Shown here: one piece after another, positions 11,074-19,637 of the stretch | How positions within the stretch are numbered: the stretch's first letter is position 1 | How the letters are laid out: each line of letters starts with the position of its first letter | NCBI GenBank assembly: GCA_023387335.1 | Contig: JAEWIF010000013.1 | Span: 1 to 64,000, forward strand | Direction: 5' to 3' | DNA from: Pseudomonadota bacterium | GTDB lineage: Bacteria > Pseudomonadota > Gammaproteobacteria > Burkholderiales > Burkholderiaceae_C | Length of the DNA stretch: 64,000 bases | Program-made: the position numbers and the translations under genes | Notes under the pieces: model-generated | What the model was told of the DNA's origin: nothing | Seen by the model: only the letters and a program-made list of their open reading frames with translations | Databases searched by the model: none

Positions 11074-12794
11074 GTGATCTCCTCCCGCGCCGGCGCGTTC
11101 GGCGGGGCGACCAGCGCCTTCGGGTGCTGCGCCGACTCCAGCACCTGCTCGCGCGGGCCGTACGCCTGGATCGCGCCGCCGGCCAGCACCAGCACGGCGT
11201 CGACCTCGGCGAGCAGCTTGCGCCTGTGGCTGACGACGAACACCGTGCACCGCTCTTCCTTCAGCTGCCGCAGCACGGAGGCGAGTGCCGCCTCGCCGGA
11301 TTCGTCCAGGTGGGCATCCGGTTCGTCGAGCACCAGCAAGGCCGGCTCGCCGTAGAGCGCACGCGCGAGGCCGATGCGCTGGCGCTGTCCGCCCGACAGC
11401 GCGGCGCCTTCCTCGCCCACGGGCGTCTCGTAGCCCTGCGGCAGGCGCAGGATCATCTCGTGCACGCCCGCGCGCTGCGCGGCGCGGACGATGGCGGCGT
11501 CGTCGCGCGGGCCGAAGCGCGAGATGTTCTCGGCCACCGTGCCTTCGAGCAGCTCGACGTCCTGCGGCAGGTAGCCGATCCAGGGACCCAGTTCGGCCTT
11601 GTCCCACAGGTGGACTTCGGCGCCGTCCAGGCGCACGGTGCCGGCCAGCGGCGGCCACACGCCGACCAGCGATCGCGCGAGCGTCGACTTGCCCGACGCG
11701 CTTGGGCCGACCACCGCCACCCGCATGCCGGGCGTGGCGCCGAAGCGGATGCCCTTGAGCACCGGCTGTCGCGTGCCCGGCGGGCCGGCGACCAGGCCTT
11801 CCACCGTCACCCGGCCGGTGGGCCGGGGCAGGGCGGTGCGCCGCGGGGCTTCGGGATGGCGTGACAGCAGGTCGTTGAGCCGTGCGTAGGCCGCGCGCGC
11901 TGACACCAGGCCGCGCCACGACGCCATCGCCTGGTCGACGGGCGACAGCGCCCGCCCGAGCAGGATGGACGCGGCGATCATCGCGCCGGGCGTGATCCGG
12001 TTGTCGATGACCAGCAGCGCGCCGAAGCCCAGCACGCCGGACTGCGCGGCCAGGCGGGCGAACCGGGTGGCGGCCGCGATGGCGCCCGCGCGGTCGCTCG
12101 CGCGGGCCTGCAGGGAAAGCGTGCCGAGCTGCTTGTCCAGCCAGCGCTCGCGCACCTGGCGCAGCATGCCCATGGCGTGCAGCACCTCGGCGTTGCGCAG
12201 CTGCGTGGTGGCGAAGTGGCCCGCGCGCAGCGCTTCCTGGTTGGCCCGCAGCAGCGGTGCGGCCGTGGCCTTTTCGTTGATCCATGCGAGCAGGAGCAGC
12301 AGCGCCACCGCGCCGGCGCCGAACAGGGCGAGCCAGGGATGCAGCAGGAAGGCGACGGCCAGGTAGACCGGCGTCCACGGCGCGTCGAGGAATGCCACCA
12401 GGCCCTTGCCCGTGAGGAACTGGCGCACGGTGCCGACGTCGGCGAGCGCCTGGCCCGCGCCCGCGGAGCCGCCCAGCAGGTGGCGCTCGAACGCCGCGTC
12501 GAACACGCGCGGCCCGAGCGCCAGGTCGATCGCCGCGCTGCCGCGCACCAGGGCCCGCCCGCGCACCCACTCCAGCATCGACTCGAGCGCGAACAGGCCC
12601 GCGACGAGCACGCTGATCATCAGCAGCGTCGTGAGGTTGCGGCTGGCCAGCACGCGGTCGTACACCTGCAGCATGTACAGCGACGGCGCCAGCATCAGCA
12701 GGTTGACCGCGAGGCTGAACGCCGCGACCGCGACGAACAGCCCGCGGAACGACCGCAGGATCCGGGGCAGCTCCGCTTGCGGCGAGGACGTCAC
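11070..12794 (-). CDS. Type I secretion ABC permease/ATPase (PrtD/HasD type)
   Basis: Inner-membrane exporter that powers one-step secretion of RTX proteins. 574 residues: membrane domain 1-310, ATPase 325-560. Walker A GPSASGKST at 363-371, signature LSGGQRQRIGLARAL from 466, Walker B LLVLDE at 486-491, switch histidine in VSHRR near 523. There is no N-terminal C39 peptidase or C39-like domain, which places it with the PrtD/HasD exporters of proteins with uncleaved C-terminal signals. It starts at GTG 12794, overlapping the substrate gene's TGA (GTGA); the longer upstream frame only runs antisense-like over the RTX repeats. Confidence 0.94.
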   Translation of the reverse strand: MTSSPQAELPRILRSFRGLFVAVAAFSLAVNLLMLAPSLYMLQVYDRVLASRNLTTLLMISVLVAGLFALESMLEWVRGRALVRGSAAIDLALGPRVFDAAFERHLLGGSAGAGQALADVGTVRQFLTGKGLVAFLDAPWTPVYLAVAFLLHPWLALFGAGAVALLLLLAWINEKATAAPLLRANQEALRAGHFATTQLRNAEVLHAMGMLRQVRERWLDKQLGTLSLQARASDRAGAIAAATRFARLAAQSGVLGFGALLVIDNRITPGAMIAASILLGRALSPVDQAMASWRGLVSARAAYARLNDLLSRHPEAPRRTALPRPTGRVTVEGLVAGPPGTRQPVLKGIRFGATPGMRVAVVGPSASGKSTLARSLVGVWPPLAGTVRLDGAEVHLWDKAELGPWIGYLPQDVELLEGTVAENISRFGPRDDAAIVRAAQRAGVHEMILRLPQGYETPVGEEGAALSGGQRQRIGLARALYGEPALLVLDEPDAHLDESGEAALASVLRQLKEERCTVFVVSHRRKLLAEVDAVLVLAGGAIQAYGPREQVLESAQHPKALVAPPNAPAREEIT

Positions 12795-14809
12795 GCGATC
12801 CAGGCGATGTCGGTGGCCGCCACGCTGGTCACGCCGAGCAGCACCACCATGTCGCTGACGGTGCCGCCGGCGGCCGCGCCGTTGCTGTCGACGCGCACCA
12901 GCGTGCTGTCGGCGGTGCCGCTGTTGTCGGTGTCGACCTGCACCAGGGAGTAGGTGGCGCCGCCGCCGGTGATCGCGCCGCTGAAGTGCAGCTTGTCGAT
13001 GCCGGACTCGAAATTCACGACGACGTCCAGCGCCTCGTTGGCGTTCGAGTACTTGAAGACGTCGGCGCCGGCTTCGCCGTACAGCCAATCGTTGCCCGTG
13101 CCGCCGGAGATGTCGTCGTTGCCCGCGCCGCCATAGATCGCGTCGTTGCCCGGCTGGCCCTGAAGCTTGTCGTCGCCGTCGCCGCCGTACAGGTAATCGT
13201 TACCCTGCTGGCCGTTGATGTCGTCGTCGCCTGTGCCGCCGTCGAGGATGTCGTCGCCTTGCTGGCCGTTGATGTTGTCGTTGCCGCCCAGGCCGAAGAG
13301 GCTGTCGTTGGTGGAACCGCCGTTGAGCGTGTTTCTGTCGTTGTTATCGACTTGCGTGGTGGTCGTGGTCGGCACCGGGCTCTGCGTCGGCAGCTGGATC
13401 GAGGTGACGGGCGGAGGCGGCGGCGCGTCCGACTTGCCGTTGATCGTCACGGTGACGACCTTCTCCGTACCGTCGAGCGACAGGACGGTGACGGCATCCT
13501 CGAGCGTGCCGCCGTCGTTCAGCGCATCAACTTCGGTGTTGCCGTTGTCGAGCCGATAGGTCCACTCGCCGGCCGCGTTGATCGACAGCTTGCCGTAGGC
13601 GCCCTGCAGGTCGTTGGCGGCCTGGAAGCCTTCCTCGTCCTCGCCGTCGATGTCATCGACCGTCAGCGTGCCCGACACCGTCGCCAGGCTGTCTTCCGTG
13701 ACCGAGCCGCCATCCGCTCCGCCGAAGGTGGCGGCGTCGTTCTGGCCGGTGACCTTGACCTTGATCTCCTGCTGGGCCGTGCCGTCGAGCGACTGGACCA
13801 CCAGCGTGTCCCAGGCTTCCTCGCCGGCGCCCAGGGATTGCACGGCGCCCGCCTGGCCGTTGGTGCCGTTGTCGAGGGCATAGCCCCAGTCGCCTGTCGA
13901 GGCGTCGAAGCTGAACGCGCCGTACCGGCCTTGCAGGTCCGCGGTGTCCACCGCCTTGAAGCTGTTCTCGCCGTGGTCGATGTCGTGCACGGAGAGCGCG
14001 CCGCTCGCCGACTGCGTGCTTCCGTCCTCCTGCAGGCCGGCCTGGAGGTCGCCGCTGATCGTGGCGGCGTCGTTGCGGCCCGTGACCTTGACCTTGATCT
14101 CCTGCTGCGCCGTGCCGTCGAGCGACTGGACCACCAGCGTTTCCCAGGCTTCCTCGCCCTCGGCCAGGGACTGCACCGCGCCGGCCTGGCCATTGGTGCC
14201 GTTGTCCAGCGTGTAGCTCCAGGCGCCCGTCGAAGCGTCGAACGCGAACGAGCCGTACTGGCCTTGCAGGGCCGCGGCATCGATGGTCTTGAAGACGTTC
14301 TCGCCGCGGTCCGCGTCGTGCACCGTCAATTGTCCGCTCGCGATCAACGTGCTGGCGTCCTCGACCACGCTGCCCGCGCTGTCGCCGCTGATCGTGGCGT
14401 CGTCGTTCTGGCCGGTGATGCTGATGCTCACCTTCGCGTAGCTGAGCGTGCCGTTGCCCATCTGGATGGCGTACACGAAGCTGTCCGTGTAGACCTCCCC
14501 CTGCGGGATCGAGTTGACGTCGAAGCCGGAGCCGAGGCGGAACTCGATCTGGCCGGCGTTGATGCGGATCTCGTTGCCGTCGGCCGTCTGCTCCCAGCTG
14601 GTCGACAGGTTGGGATCGCGGGCCAGCAGGTCCTTCAGGGCGTTGTCGCCGTCGTCCAGCGAGTAGAGCGACTTGGCCTTGCCGCCCAGGTCGTTCGACA
14701 TGACGTCCAGGCGCACCGACTGCTGCGTGTTGAAGAAGTCCTCCGCATAGGCGTAGCTGTCGTCCTGCGCCTGCGGGGTATTGGCAATGGAAGTCGCGTT
14801 GATGGCCAT
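12791..14809 (-). CDS. VCBS/RTX repeat secreted protein, probable type I substrate
   Basis: 672-residue acidic protein, presumably exported by the adjoining transporter. Residues 1-135 form an N-terminal module of unknown function. VCBS repeats follow at about 140-245, 250-356 and 360-457, the first two nearly identical. A Pro/Thr linker spans 462-490. Glycine/aspartate RTX nonapeptides (GGxGxD type) span 497-585 and should bind calcium. A C-terminal domain ends in hydrophobic DIAWIA, as in uncleaved type I signals. The ATG at 14809 has GGAG upstream, unlike the ATG at 14872. No catalytic domain is recognisable, so an adhesive or surface role is inference. Confidence 0.88.
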   Translation of the reverse strand: MAINATSIANTPQAQDDSYAYAEDFFNTQQSVRLDVMSNDLGGKAKSLYSLDDGDNALKDLLARDPNLSTSWEQTADGNEIRINAGQIEFRLGSGFDVNSIPQGEVYTDSFVYAIQMGNGTLSYAKVSISITGQNDDATISGDSAGSVVEDASTLIASGQLTVHDADRGENVFKTIDAAALQGQYGSFAFDASTGAWSYTLDNGTNGQAGAVQSLAEGEEAWETLVVQSLDGTAQQEIKVKVTGRNDAATISGDLQAGLQEDGSTQSASGALSVHDIDHGENSFKAVDTADLQGRYGAFSFDASTGDWGYALDNGTNGQAGAVQSLGAGEEAWDTLVVQSLDGTAQQEIKVKVTGQNDAATFGGADGGSVTEDSLATVSGTLTVDDIDGEDEEGFQAANDLQGAYGKLSINAAGEWTYRLDNGNTEVDALNDGGTLEDAVTVLSLDGTEKVVTVTINGKSDAPPPPPVTSIQLPTQSPVPTTTTTQVDNNDRNTLNGGSTNDSLFGLGGNDNINGQQGDDILDGGTGDDDINGQQGNDYLYGGDGDDKLQGQPGNDAIYGGAGNDDISGGTGNDWLYGEAGADVFKYSNANEALDVVVNFESGIDKLHFSGAITGGGATYSLVQVDTDNSGTADSTLVRVDSNGAAAGGTVSDMVVLLGVTSVAATDIAWIA
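13055..13321 (-). repeat. RTX calcium-binding nonapeptide block
   Basis: About nine consecutive glycine/aspartate nonapeptides (for example GNDYLYGGD, GNDAIYGGA, GNDWLYGEA) at residues 497-585 of the secreted protein. RTX repeats form calcium-loaded beta-rolls once outside the cell, helping extraction and folding during type I secretion. Confidence 0.9.
13751..14416 (-). repeat. Two near-identical 333-base repeats encoding VCBS modules
   Basis: Two tandem in-frame units of 333 bases (111 codons), starting at 13751 and 14084, encode almost the same protein, including LDNGTNGQAGAVQSL and LVVQSLDGTAQQEIKVKVTG. Similarity at DNA level suggests a recent duplication or gene-conversion unit. Confidence 0.85.
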
Positions 14810-14912
14810 GCTCGAGCTCCGGTTGGGAAGTGACTCAGGCACGGTTTTCGGCTGAGCCAGGTCCAGCGTCATCGCGCATTTGCATGATCGGCACGCCCAC
14901 CTGCTCGGCAGT

Positions 14913-16049
14913 TCAGCTGCGGTCGGCCGACTGGGAGCGGCCCAGCCGCGAGAAGGCGGAGTCCGCGAAGTTGCTGGTGGCGAAGGAGGCGATGAGCTCC
15001 TTCTGCGAGCTGAAGCCCGTCTTGTCGAGGATGGCCATGATCTGGCTGCGCACCGTGTGCACCGAGGCGCCGCGGTAGAGCGCGATGGACTTGGCCTGCA
15101 GGCCCTTGAGCAGCCCTGCCATCACCTCCTGCTCGGCGCGGGTGAGCTTGCTGCGGGTTTCGAGCAGCTGCAGCGACTCGGCCGCGTCGGCGGCCCGGGG
15201 CGCGAAGGTCGCCAGGATCACGTTCTCGCGCTGGGCGGTCAGCGGCTTGAGCGCGATGCTCCACGGACTGTCGGCGGTGCCGAGCGCGTCCAGCGTGCAG
15301 CCCACGCCGGTCGCATCCACCGTGCGCAGGCCATCCTCCCAGCGCGACTGCCAGTCGGCCTGCCTGAACCGCACGCGGCCCGTCACCAGCTGGAAGGGCA
15401 GCGGCTGCGGTAGGGAGCGGAAGCATTCGTTGCTCTCGAGGCAGCGGCCCGAGGCGTCGGTCACCATGCAGGCGACCGGGACGTGCTGCAGCGCGTCGGC
15501 CGCCATCCGCAGCGAAGAAGTCTGCTGTTCCAGGCGCGTGGCGCCATTCCACGCGCGGTCCATGTGCGCCAGCAGCCCGCCGAGCAGGTCCTCGGCCCTT
15601 TGCTCGAAGGGCGCCGAGTCCGGCCTGCGGTAGAGCGTCAGCACCGTGGCCCGCTGCGGGCCCTGGAGGAACGCTCCCCCCATCGTCCAGCGCAGGGTGC
15701 GGCGCTGGCGGATGCCGAGGTGGAAGCCGCCCGTGAGGACCAGGGCCCGCTCGTGGCGGTGCACCTGGCGCCAGGGGCTTTCCTGCAGCAGCGTGAGGAG
15801 AGGATCGGACCGGCCCCAGCCCTGCAGGTACTCGCGGTCGAAGTCGGCGGCGTGGCTGCCGTCGTCGAGGACGGTGGTGGATTCGTACGCCGCCCACTGG
15901 GGCATCGAGCGGGCCTGCAGCTGCGCGGCGTCGGCGCCCAGGCCGCGAGCCAGCGCCTGGAGCATCGCGGGGACCTGCCCGGCGTCCAGGGCGCTCTCAT
16001 AGATCAGCGCCACGAGGTCCGCTGTCGCGAGGGAAGCCGAGACGTCCAT
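14913..16049 (-). CDS. LuxR-family transcriptional regulator
   Basis: 378 residues. The C-terminal GerE-type helix-turn-helix runs LTRAEQEVMAGLLKGLQAKS to about residue 360, with the recognition helix around GASVHTVRSQIM. Residues 1-290 are a sensor region, part of it PAS-like (PVACMVTDASGRCLESNE near 195). It does not resemble an acyl-homoserine-lactone domain. AAGGAG lies upstream of the ATG. It reads toward the RTX gene 103 bases away on the same strand, so it is the likely regulator of the secretion cassette. A 22-bp dyad sits just upstream of its promoter. Confidence 0.85.
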   Translation of the reverse strand: MDVSASLATADLVALIYESALDAGQVPAMLQALARGLGADAAQLQARSMPQWAAYESTTVLDDGSHAADFDREYLQGWGRSDPLLTLLQESPWRQVHRHERALVLTGGFHLGIRQRRTLRWTMGGAFLQGPQRATVLTLYRRPDSAPFEQRAEDLLGGLLAHMDRAWNGATRLEQQTSSLRMAADALQHVPVACMVTDASGRCLESNECFRSLPQPLPFQLVTGRVRFRQADWQSRWEDGLRTVDATGVGCTLDALGTADSPWSIALKPLTAQRENVILATFAPRAADAAESLQLLETRSKLTRAEQEVMAGLLKGLQAKSIALYRGASVHTVRSQIMAILDKTGFSSQKELIASFATSNFADSAFSRLGRSQSADRS

Positions 16050-16076
16050 GCCAGGTCCGGGAGTTACTGCTCCTTA

Positions 16077-16105
16077 CATTCTGGATGACTTAAGGCAGGG
16101 TTGAA
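16077..16105 (-). promoter_or_regulatory. Candidate promoter of the LuxR-type regulator gene
   Basis: On the minus strand TTCAAC (16105-16100) and AGAATG (16082-16077) are separated by 17 bases, giving a predicted start near 16070, about 20 bases before the regulator's ATG. Both hexamers are weak, as expected for an activator-dependent promoter. Confidence 0.35.
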
Positions 16106-16126
16106 CATCCCCCGTCTGGGGGATGT
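16105..16126. promoter_or_regulatory. Perfect 22-bp dyad, candidate operator
   Basis: ACATCCCCC and GGGGGATGT are perfect 9-base arms around GTCT. The centre lies about 45 bases upstream of the predicted start of the regulator gene, where LuxR-type activators usually bind. It could instead end transcription from the iron-binding gene upstream, but no U-tract follows on either strand. Confidence 0.5.
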
Positions 16127-16214
16127 GGGCGTTCGAGCAACAGCGGCCTTGACGCCGGCAGCTGCGCTGGTCGATCCCCGCGGAGCGGGGCCCCTCGCCC
16201 GACGCTCCGCTGCC

Positions 16215-17258
16215 TTACTTGAAGCCGACGCGATCCAGCATCTGCTGGACCTTGACCTGGTTGGCGCCGACGGCGGCCAGCGGGATGGTCTCGGTCTTGA
16301 AGTCGCCGCCGCCGGCCATGGCCTGCAGCGCCGGGTTGTTGGTCTTCACGCCCTTGGCGGTCGGCCACTCGTTGTTGCCGTTGGCGAAGTAGTTCTGGGC
16401 GTCCGGGCTGGCGAGGTACTCGAGGAACTTGACCGCGGCGGCGGTGTTCTTGGAGTTCTTCGCCACCGCGCCGCCGGCGATGTTCACGTGCGTGCCCCAG
16501 CTCTGCTGGTTGGGGAAGACGATGGAGACCTTCTCCATCGCGGCGCGGTCTTCCGGCTTGTCCGAGCGCAGCATGCGGGCGATGTAGTAGCTGTTGCTCA
16601 CCGCGATCTGGCATTCGCCGGCGGCCACGGCCTTGATCTGGTCGGTGTCGCCGCCCTTGGGGTCGCGCGCCAGGTTGGCGTGCAGGCCCTTGATCCAGTC
16701 CTGCGCCTTGGCTTCGCCCAGGTGCTCGGTGACGGCGCCGAACAGCGACAGGTTGTACGGGTGCGAGCCGGAGCGGATGCAGACCTTGCCCTTGTTCTTG
16801 GCGTCGGCCAGTTCCTCGTAGGTGTCCACGTCCTCGCGCTTGACGCGGATCTTGTCGAACACCACCACGCGCGCACGGGTGGAGAAGCCGAACCACGGCG
16901 TGCCCTCGGCGGTGGTCGCGCCGCGGTACTGGGCGGGGATCGCGTCCTCCAGCACCTTGGACTTGACGGGCTTGAACAGGCCGTCGACCTCGCCCTTGTA
17001 CAGGCGCGCGGCGTCCACCAGCAGGATCACGTCGGCGGGCGAGGCCGCGCCCTCGGCCTTCAGGCGCGCCAGGATGCCGGCGTCGTCGGCGTCCACGCGG
17101 TTGATCTTGATGCCGGTGGCCTTGGTGAAGTTGCCGTACAGCGCCTCGTCGGTGGCGTAGTGGCGCGCGGAGTAGAGGTTGAGCACCTGTTCCTGGGCGA
17201 ACGACGGGGCGGCGAGGGCGGCCAGCGCGAGGGCGGCGGCCAGGGCTTTACGGGACAT
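16215..17258 (-). CDS. Periplasmic Fe(3+) ABC transporter substrate-binding protein
   Basis: 347-residue FutA/FbpA-type ferric-ion binding protein. The signal peptide ends near residue 21 (LAAPSFAQEQ). The mature protein begins VLNLYSARHYATDEALYG, typical of the family, and keeps the tyrosine pair in SNSYYIARML. The ATG at 17258 has GGAG upstream and gives a clean signal peptide. No permease or ATPase gene adjoins it, so its transporter must be encoded elsewhere. A Fur-box-like sequence lies about 55 bases upstream. A GC hairpin at 16176-16190, without U-tract, follows its stop. Confidence 0.9.
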   Translation of the reverse strand: MSRKALAAALALAALAAPSFAQEQVLNLYSARHYATDEALYGNFTKATGIKINRVDADDAGILARLKAEGAASPADVILLVDAARLYKGEVDGLFKPVKSKVLEDAIPAQYRGATTAEGTPWFGFSTRARVVVFDKIRVKREDVDTYEELADAKNKGKVCIRSGSHPYNLSLFGAVTEHLGEAKAQDWIKGLHANLARDPKGGDTDQIKAVAAGECQIAVSNSYYIARMLRSDKPEDRAAMEKVSIVFPNQQSWGTHVNIAGGAVAKNSKNTAAAVKFLEYLASPDAQNYFANGNNEWPTAKGVKTNNPALQAMAGGGDFKTETIPLAAVGANQVKVQQMLDRVGFK

Positions 17259-17312
17259 GCAGGTGCTCCGGTGGATGAGAAGAAGGTTCGGTGGTCGCGA
17301 TAGTAAACCAAA

Positions 17313-17327
17313 CACGAATCATTCTCA
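17313..17327 (-). promoter_or_regulatory. Fur-box-like site upstream of the iron-binding protein gene
   Basis: TGAGAATGATTCGTG on the minus strand matches the TGAnAATnATT half of the Fur 7-1-7 consensus; the other half is degenerate. Its position before an iron-uptake gene supports iron-dependent repression. Confidence 0.55.
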
Positions 17328-17361
17328 ATTGCAGATGGAGCAGCAATTGCGACGCGGCAAT

Positions 17362-17390
17362 AAAAAAGCCCCGATCTTGCGATCGGGGCT
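17362..17390 (-). terminator. Rho-independent terminator after the phasin gene
   Basis: AGCCCCGATC and GATCGGGGCT form a perfect 10-bp stem with a 4-base loop, followed on the minus strand by six T. It lies about 150 bases beyond the phasin stop and insulates it from the iron-binding gene. Confidence 0.9.
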
Positions 17391-17542
17391 AAGGATCCCT
17401 GAACCCGAGAAGGGTGTCGAAAGGACCCGAGGAGACAACCTGAAGAACTCTCGGTCGATCACGAGAGTTTCATATAGAGGCTCCGTGATGGGTAGAGTTC
17501 CGACTCCAGTCACTTGCGGGCCGGAACTCCCATTTCAAGGGC

Positions 17543-18094
17543 TCAGCGCTTGGCGGCGCGAGCGGTCGTGGCCTTGCTGGCGTTGACGGCCGTGCTGGCG
17601 ACGGCGTTGAAGTTGGCTTCCGCCACTTCGGTGGCCTGCTTGACGGCCTTCTGCACCGATTCCAGGGCGTTGTTGCCGGCGGCAACGGCGCTCTTGAACA
17701 CGGCGACGGCGGTCTCGGAACCGGCGGGAGCGTTCTTGGCGGCGTTGTCGACCACGGCCAGGAACTTCTTCTGGGCGTCGGCGGCCTGGCTTTCGAAGGT
17801 CTTGCCGAACTCGGCGCCGGTGCCGGCGGCGATGTCGTACAGGTGGCGGCTGTAGGCGGCGGTCTTCTCGGCCAGGGGCTGGAACAGGCTGGCTTGCAGC
17901 GCCAGCAGTTCCTGGGCGTCCTTGACGCTCAGCAGCGACTGGGTGGTGCCGGCGGCTTCGGCCAGGGCGGCCTTGGACGCGGTCATGTTCAGCTCGACGA
18001 GCTTCTCGACGCCTTCGAAGGCCTTGTTGGTCAGGCCGAAGAGGGTTTCGACGGTGGCCTTCTGGGAGGCCAGGACTTGTTCAGCGGTCAGCAT
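17543..18094 (-). CDS. phaP: Phasin family protein
   Basis: 183-residue amphipathic helical protein that coats polyhydroxyalkanoate granules. It begins MLTAEQVLASQKATVETLFG, the usual start of short betaproteobacterial phasins, and is Ala/Lys-rich throughout with a basic tail. GGAG lies nine bases before the ATG. It is monocistronic, with its own promoter and a strong terminator. A palindrome over the predicted transcription start suggests control by a PhaR-type repressor, which is inference. The PHA synthase genes are not in the window. Confidence 0.93.
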   Translation of the reverse strand: MLTAEQVLASQKATVETLFGLTNKAFEGVEKLVELNMTASKAALAEAAGTTQSLLSVKDAQELLALQASLFQPLAEKTAAYSRHLYDIAAGTGAEFGKTFESQAADAQKKFLAVVDNAAKNAPAGSETAVAVFKSAVAAGNNALESVQKAVKQATEVAEANFNAVASTAVNASKATTARAAKR

Positions 18095-18153
18095 TGCGGA
18101 ATCTCCAGGGTAAAGGTCAGCGGGATGGGCGCTGCGCTGGGGCCGGAGCCTTC

Positions 18154-18170
18154 ATGTTGCAGTGCAGCAT
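18154..18170. promoter_or_regulatory. Palindrome over the phasin transcription start
   Basis: ATGTTGCAGTGCAGCAT is a 17-base dyad with one mismatched pair, built on TGCA-G-TGCA. It begins about 8 bases after the -10 of the phasin promoter, so a bound protein would block initiation. PhaR-type repressors of phasin genes recognise TGC/GCA-containing dyads. Confidence 0.5.
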
Positions 18171-18177
18171 GGGCCCA

Positions 18178-18205
18178 AGTATAAGGACCTGGGCAGGCGA
18201 TGCAA
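18178..18205 (-). promoter_or_regulatory. Sigma-70 promoter of the phasin gene
   Basis: On the minus strand TTGCAT (18205-18200) and TATACT (18183-18178) are 16 bases apart, each one or two bases from consensus. The predicted start is near 18171, giving a leader of about 75 bases. Confidence 0.65.
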
Positions 18206-18261
18206 GCCTTTTTTGCTGCGTCGCAACATTTCTGGAGGCCCGCACCTAGAACAATGCGCGC

Positions 18262-19184
18262 ATGCAGGTCTTCTACGCCACGCAGTTCGTGCTGCCCTTG
18301 CCGCCGGGCCACCGTTTCCCCATGGGCAAGTACCAGCTGCTGCGCGACCGGCTGGCGGATGAGCTTCCGGAGATCCGGCTCATGCAGGCGCTCCCGGCCA
18401 CGGATGGCGAACTGGCCCTGGCCCACACGCCGGGCTACATCCAGGCCATCAGCGACGGCACGGTCGAGCCGGCCATCCTGCGCGAGATCGGCTTCCCGTG
18501 GAGCCCGGCCATGGCCGAGCGGGCGCGCCGGTCGGTCGGCGCCACCCTTTCGGCCTGCCGGGTCGCGTTCACCGAAGGCGTGGCCGCCAACATCGCCGGC
18601 GGCACCCACCATGCCGGCGCCGACCGCGGCGGCGGCTTCTGCGTGTTCAACGATGCCGCCGTCGCCGCCCGGCTGATGCAGGCCGAACAGGCCCGTCGCG
18701 GCCGGCGCCTGCGCGTGGCGATCGTCGACCTGGACGTCCACCAGGGCAACGGCACGGCGCGCATCTTCCGCGGCGACGACAGCGTGTTCACGCTGTCGAT
18801 CCACGGACAGAAGAACTTCCCGTTCCGCAAGGAGCCGTCGGACCTCGACGTCGACCTTCCCGACGGCTGCGCCGACGACGAGTACCTGCACGCGCTCGAA
18901 GGCGCGCTCGCCGAACTCGAACGGCGCTTCGACCCCGGCCTCGTGATCTACCTCGCCGGCGCCGACCCGCACGAGGGCGACCGCCTCGGCCGCCTGAAGC
19001 TCACCTGGGACGGCCTGGAGGCGCGCGACCGCCGCGTCTTCGACTGGGCCTGGGAGCGCGGCCTGCCGCTCGCGTTCGCGATGGCGGGCGGCTACGGCCG
19101 CCGCATGGAAGACACGGTGCAGGCGCAGATGAACACCTTCGGCGCCGCGCTGTCGTACTGGCACCGCTGGCAGAATCGCCGGCG

Positions 19185-19188
<4 letters not shown>
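18262..19188 (+). CDS. Histone deacetylase family protein
   Basis: Zinc-dependent class II-type deacetylase/amidohydrolase of 308 residues. The conserved histidine pair lies in AGGTHHAGADRGGGFCVFND near residue 113, metal ligands in IVDLDVHQGNGTA near 155, and AGADPHEGDRLGRL supplies another aspartate. Bacterial members act on acetylated small molecules or proteins; the substrate is unknown. No clear ribosome site precedes the ATG, but a -10-like TAGAAC ends 9 bases before it, suggesting a leaderless transcript. First gene of an overlapping three-gene operon. Confidence 0.9.

Positions 19189-19633
<445 letters not shown>

Positions 19634-19637
<4 letters not shown>

Noticed and set aside
12795..13088. 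N-terminal extension of the type I ABC protein
   Set aside because: The added residues are Arg/His-rich out-of-frame readings of the RTX repeats; the GTG overlapping the RTX stop gives a normal PrtD-type N-terminus.
13055..14416. Regular repeats that could suggest a CRISPR array or satellite
   Set aside because: They are in-frame protein repeats (VCBS and RTX) with codon-level variation and no repeat-spacer pattern.
17325..17513. 62-codon minus-strand ORF between the iron-binding and phasin genes
   Set aside because: It runs through the rho-independent terminator of the phasin gene and up to the Fur-like site, and has no ribosome site.
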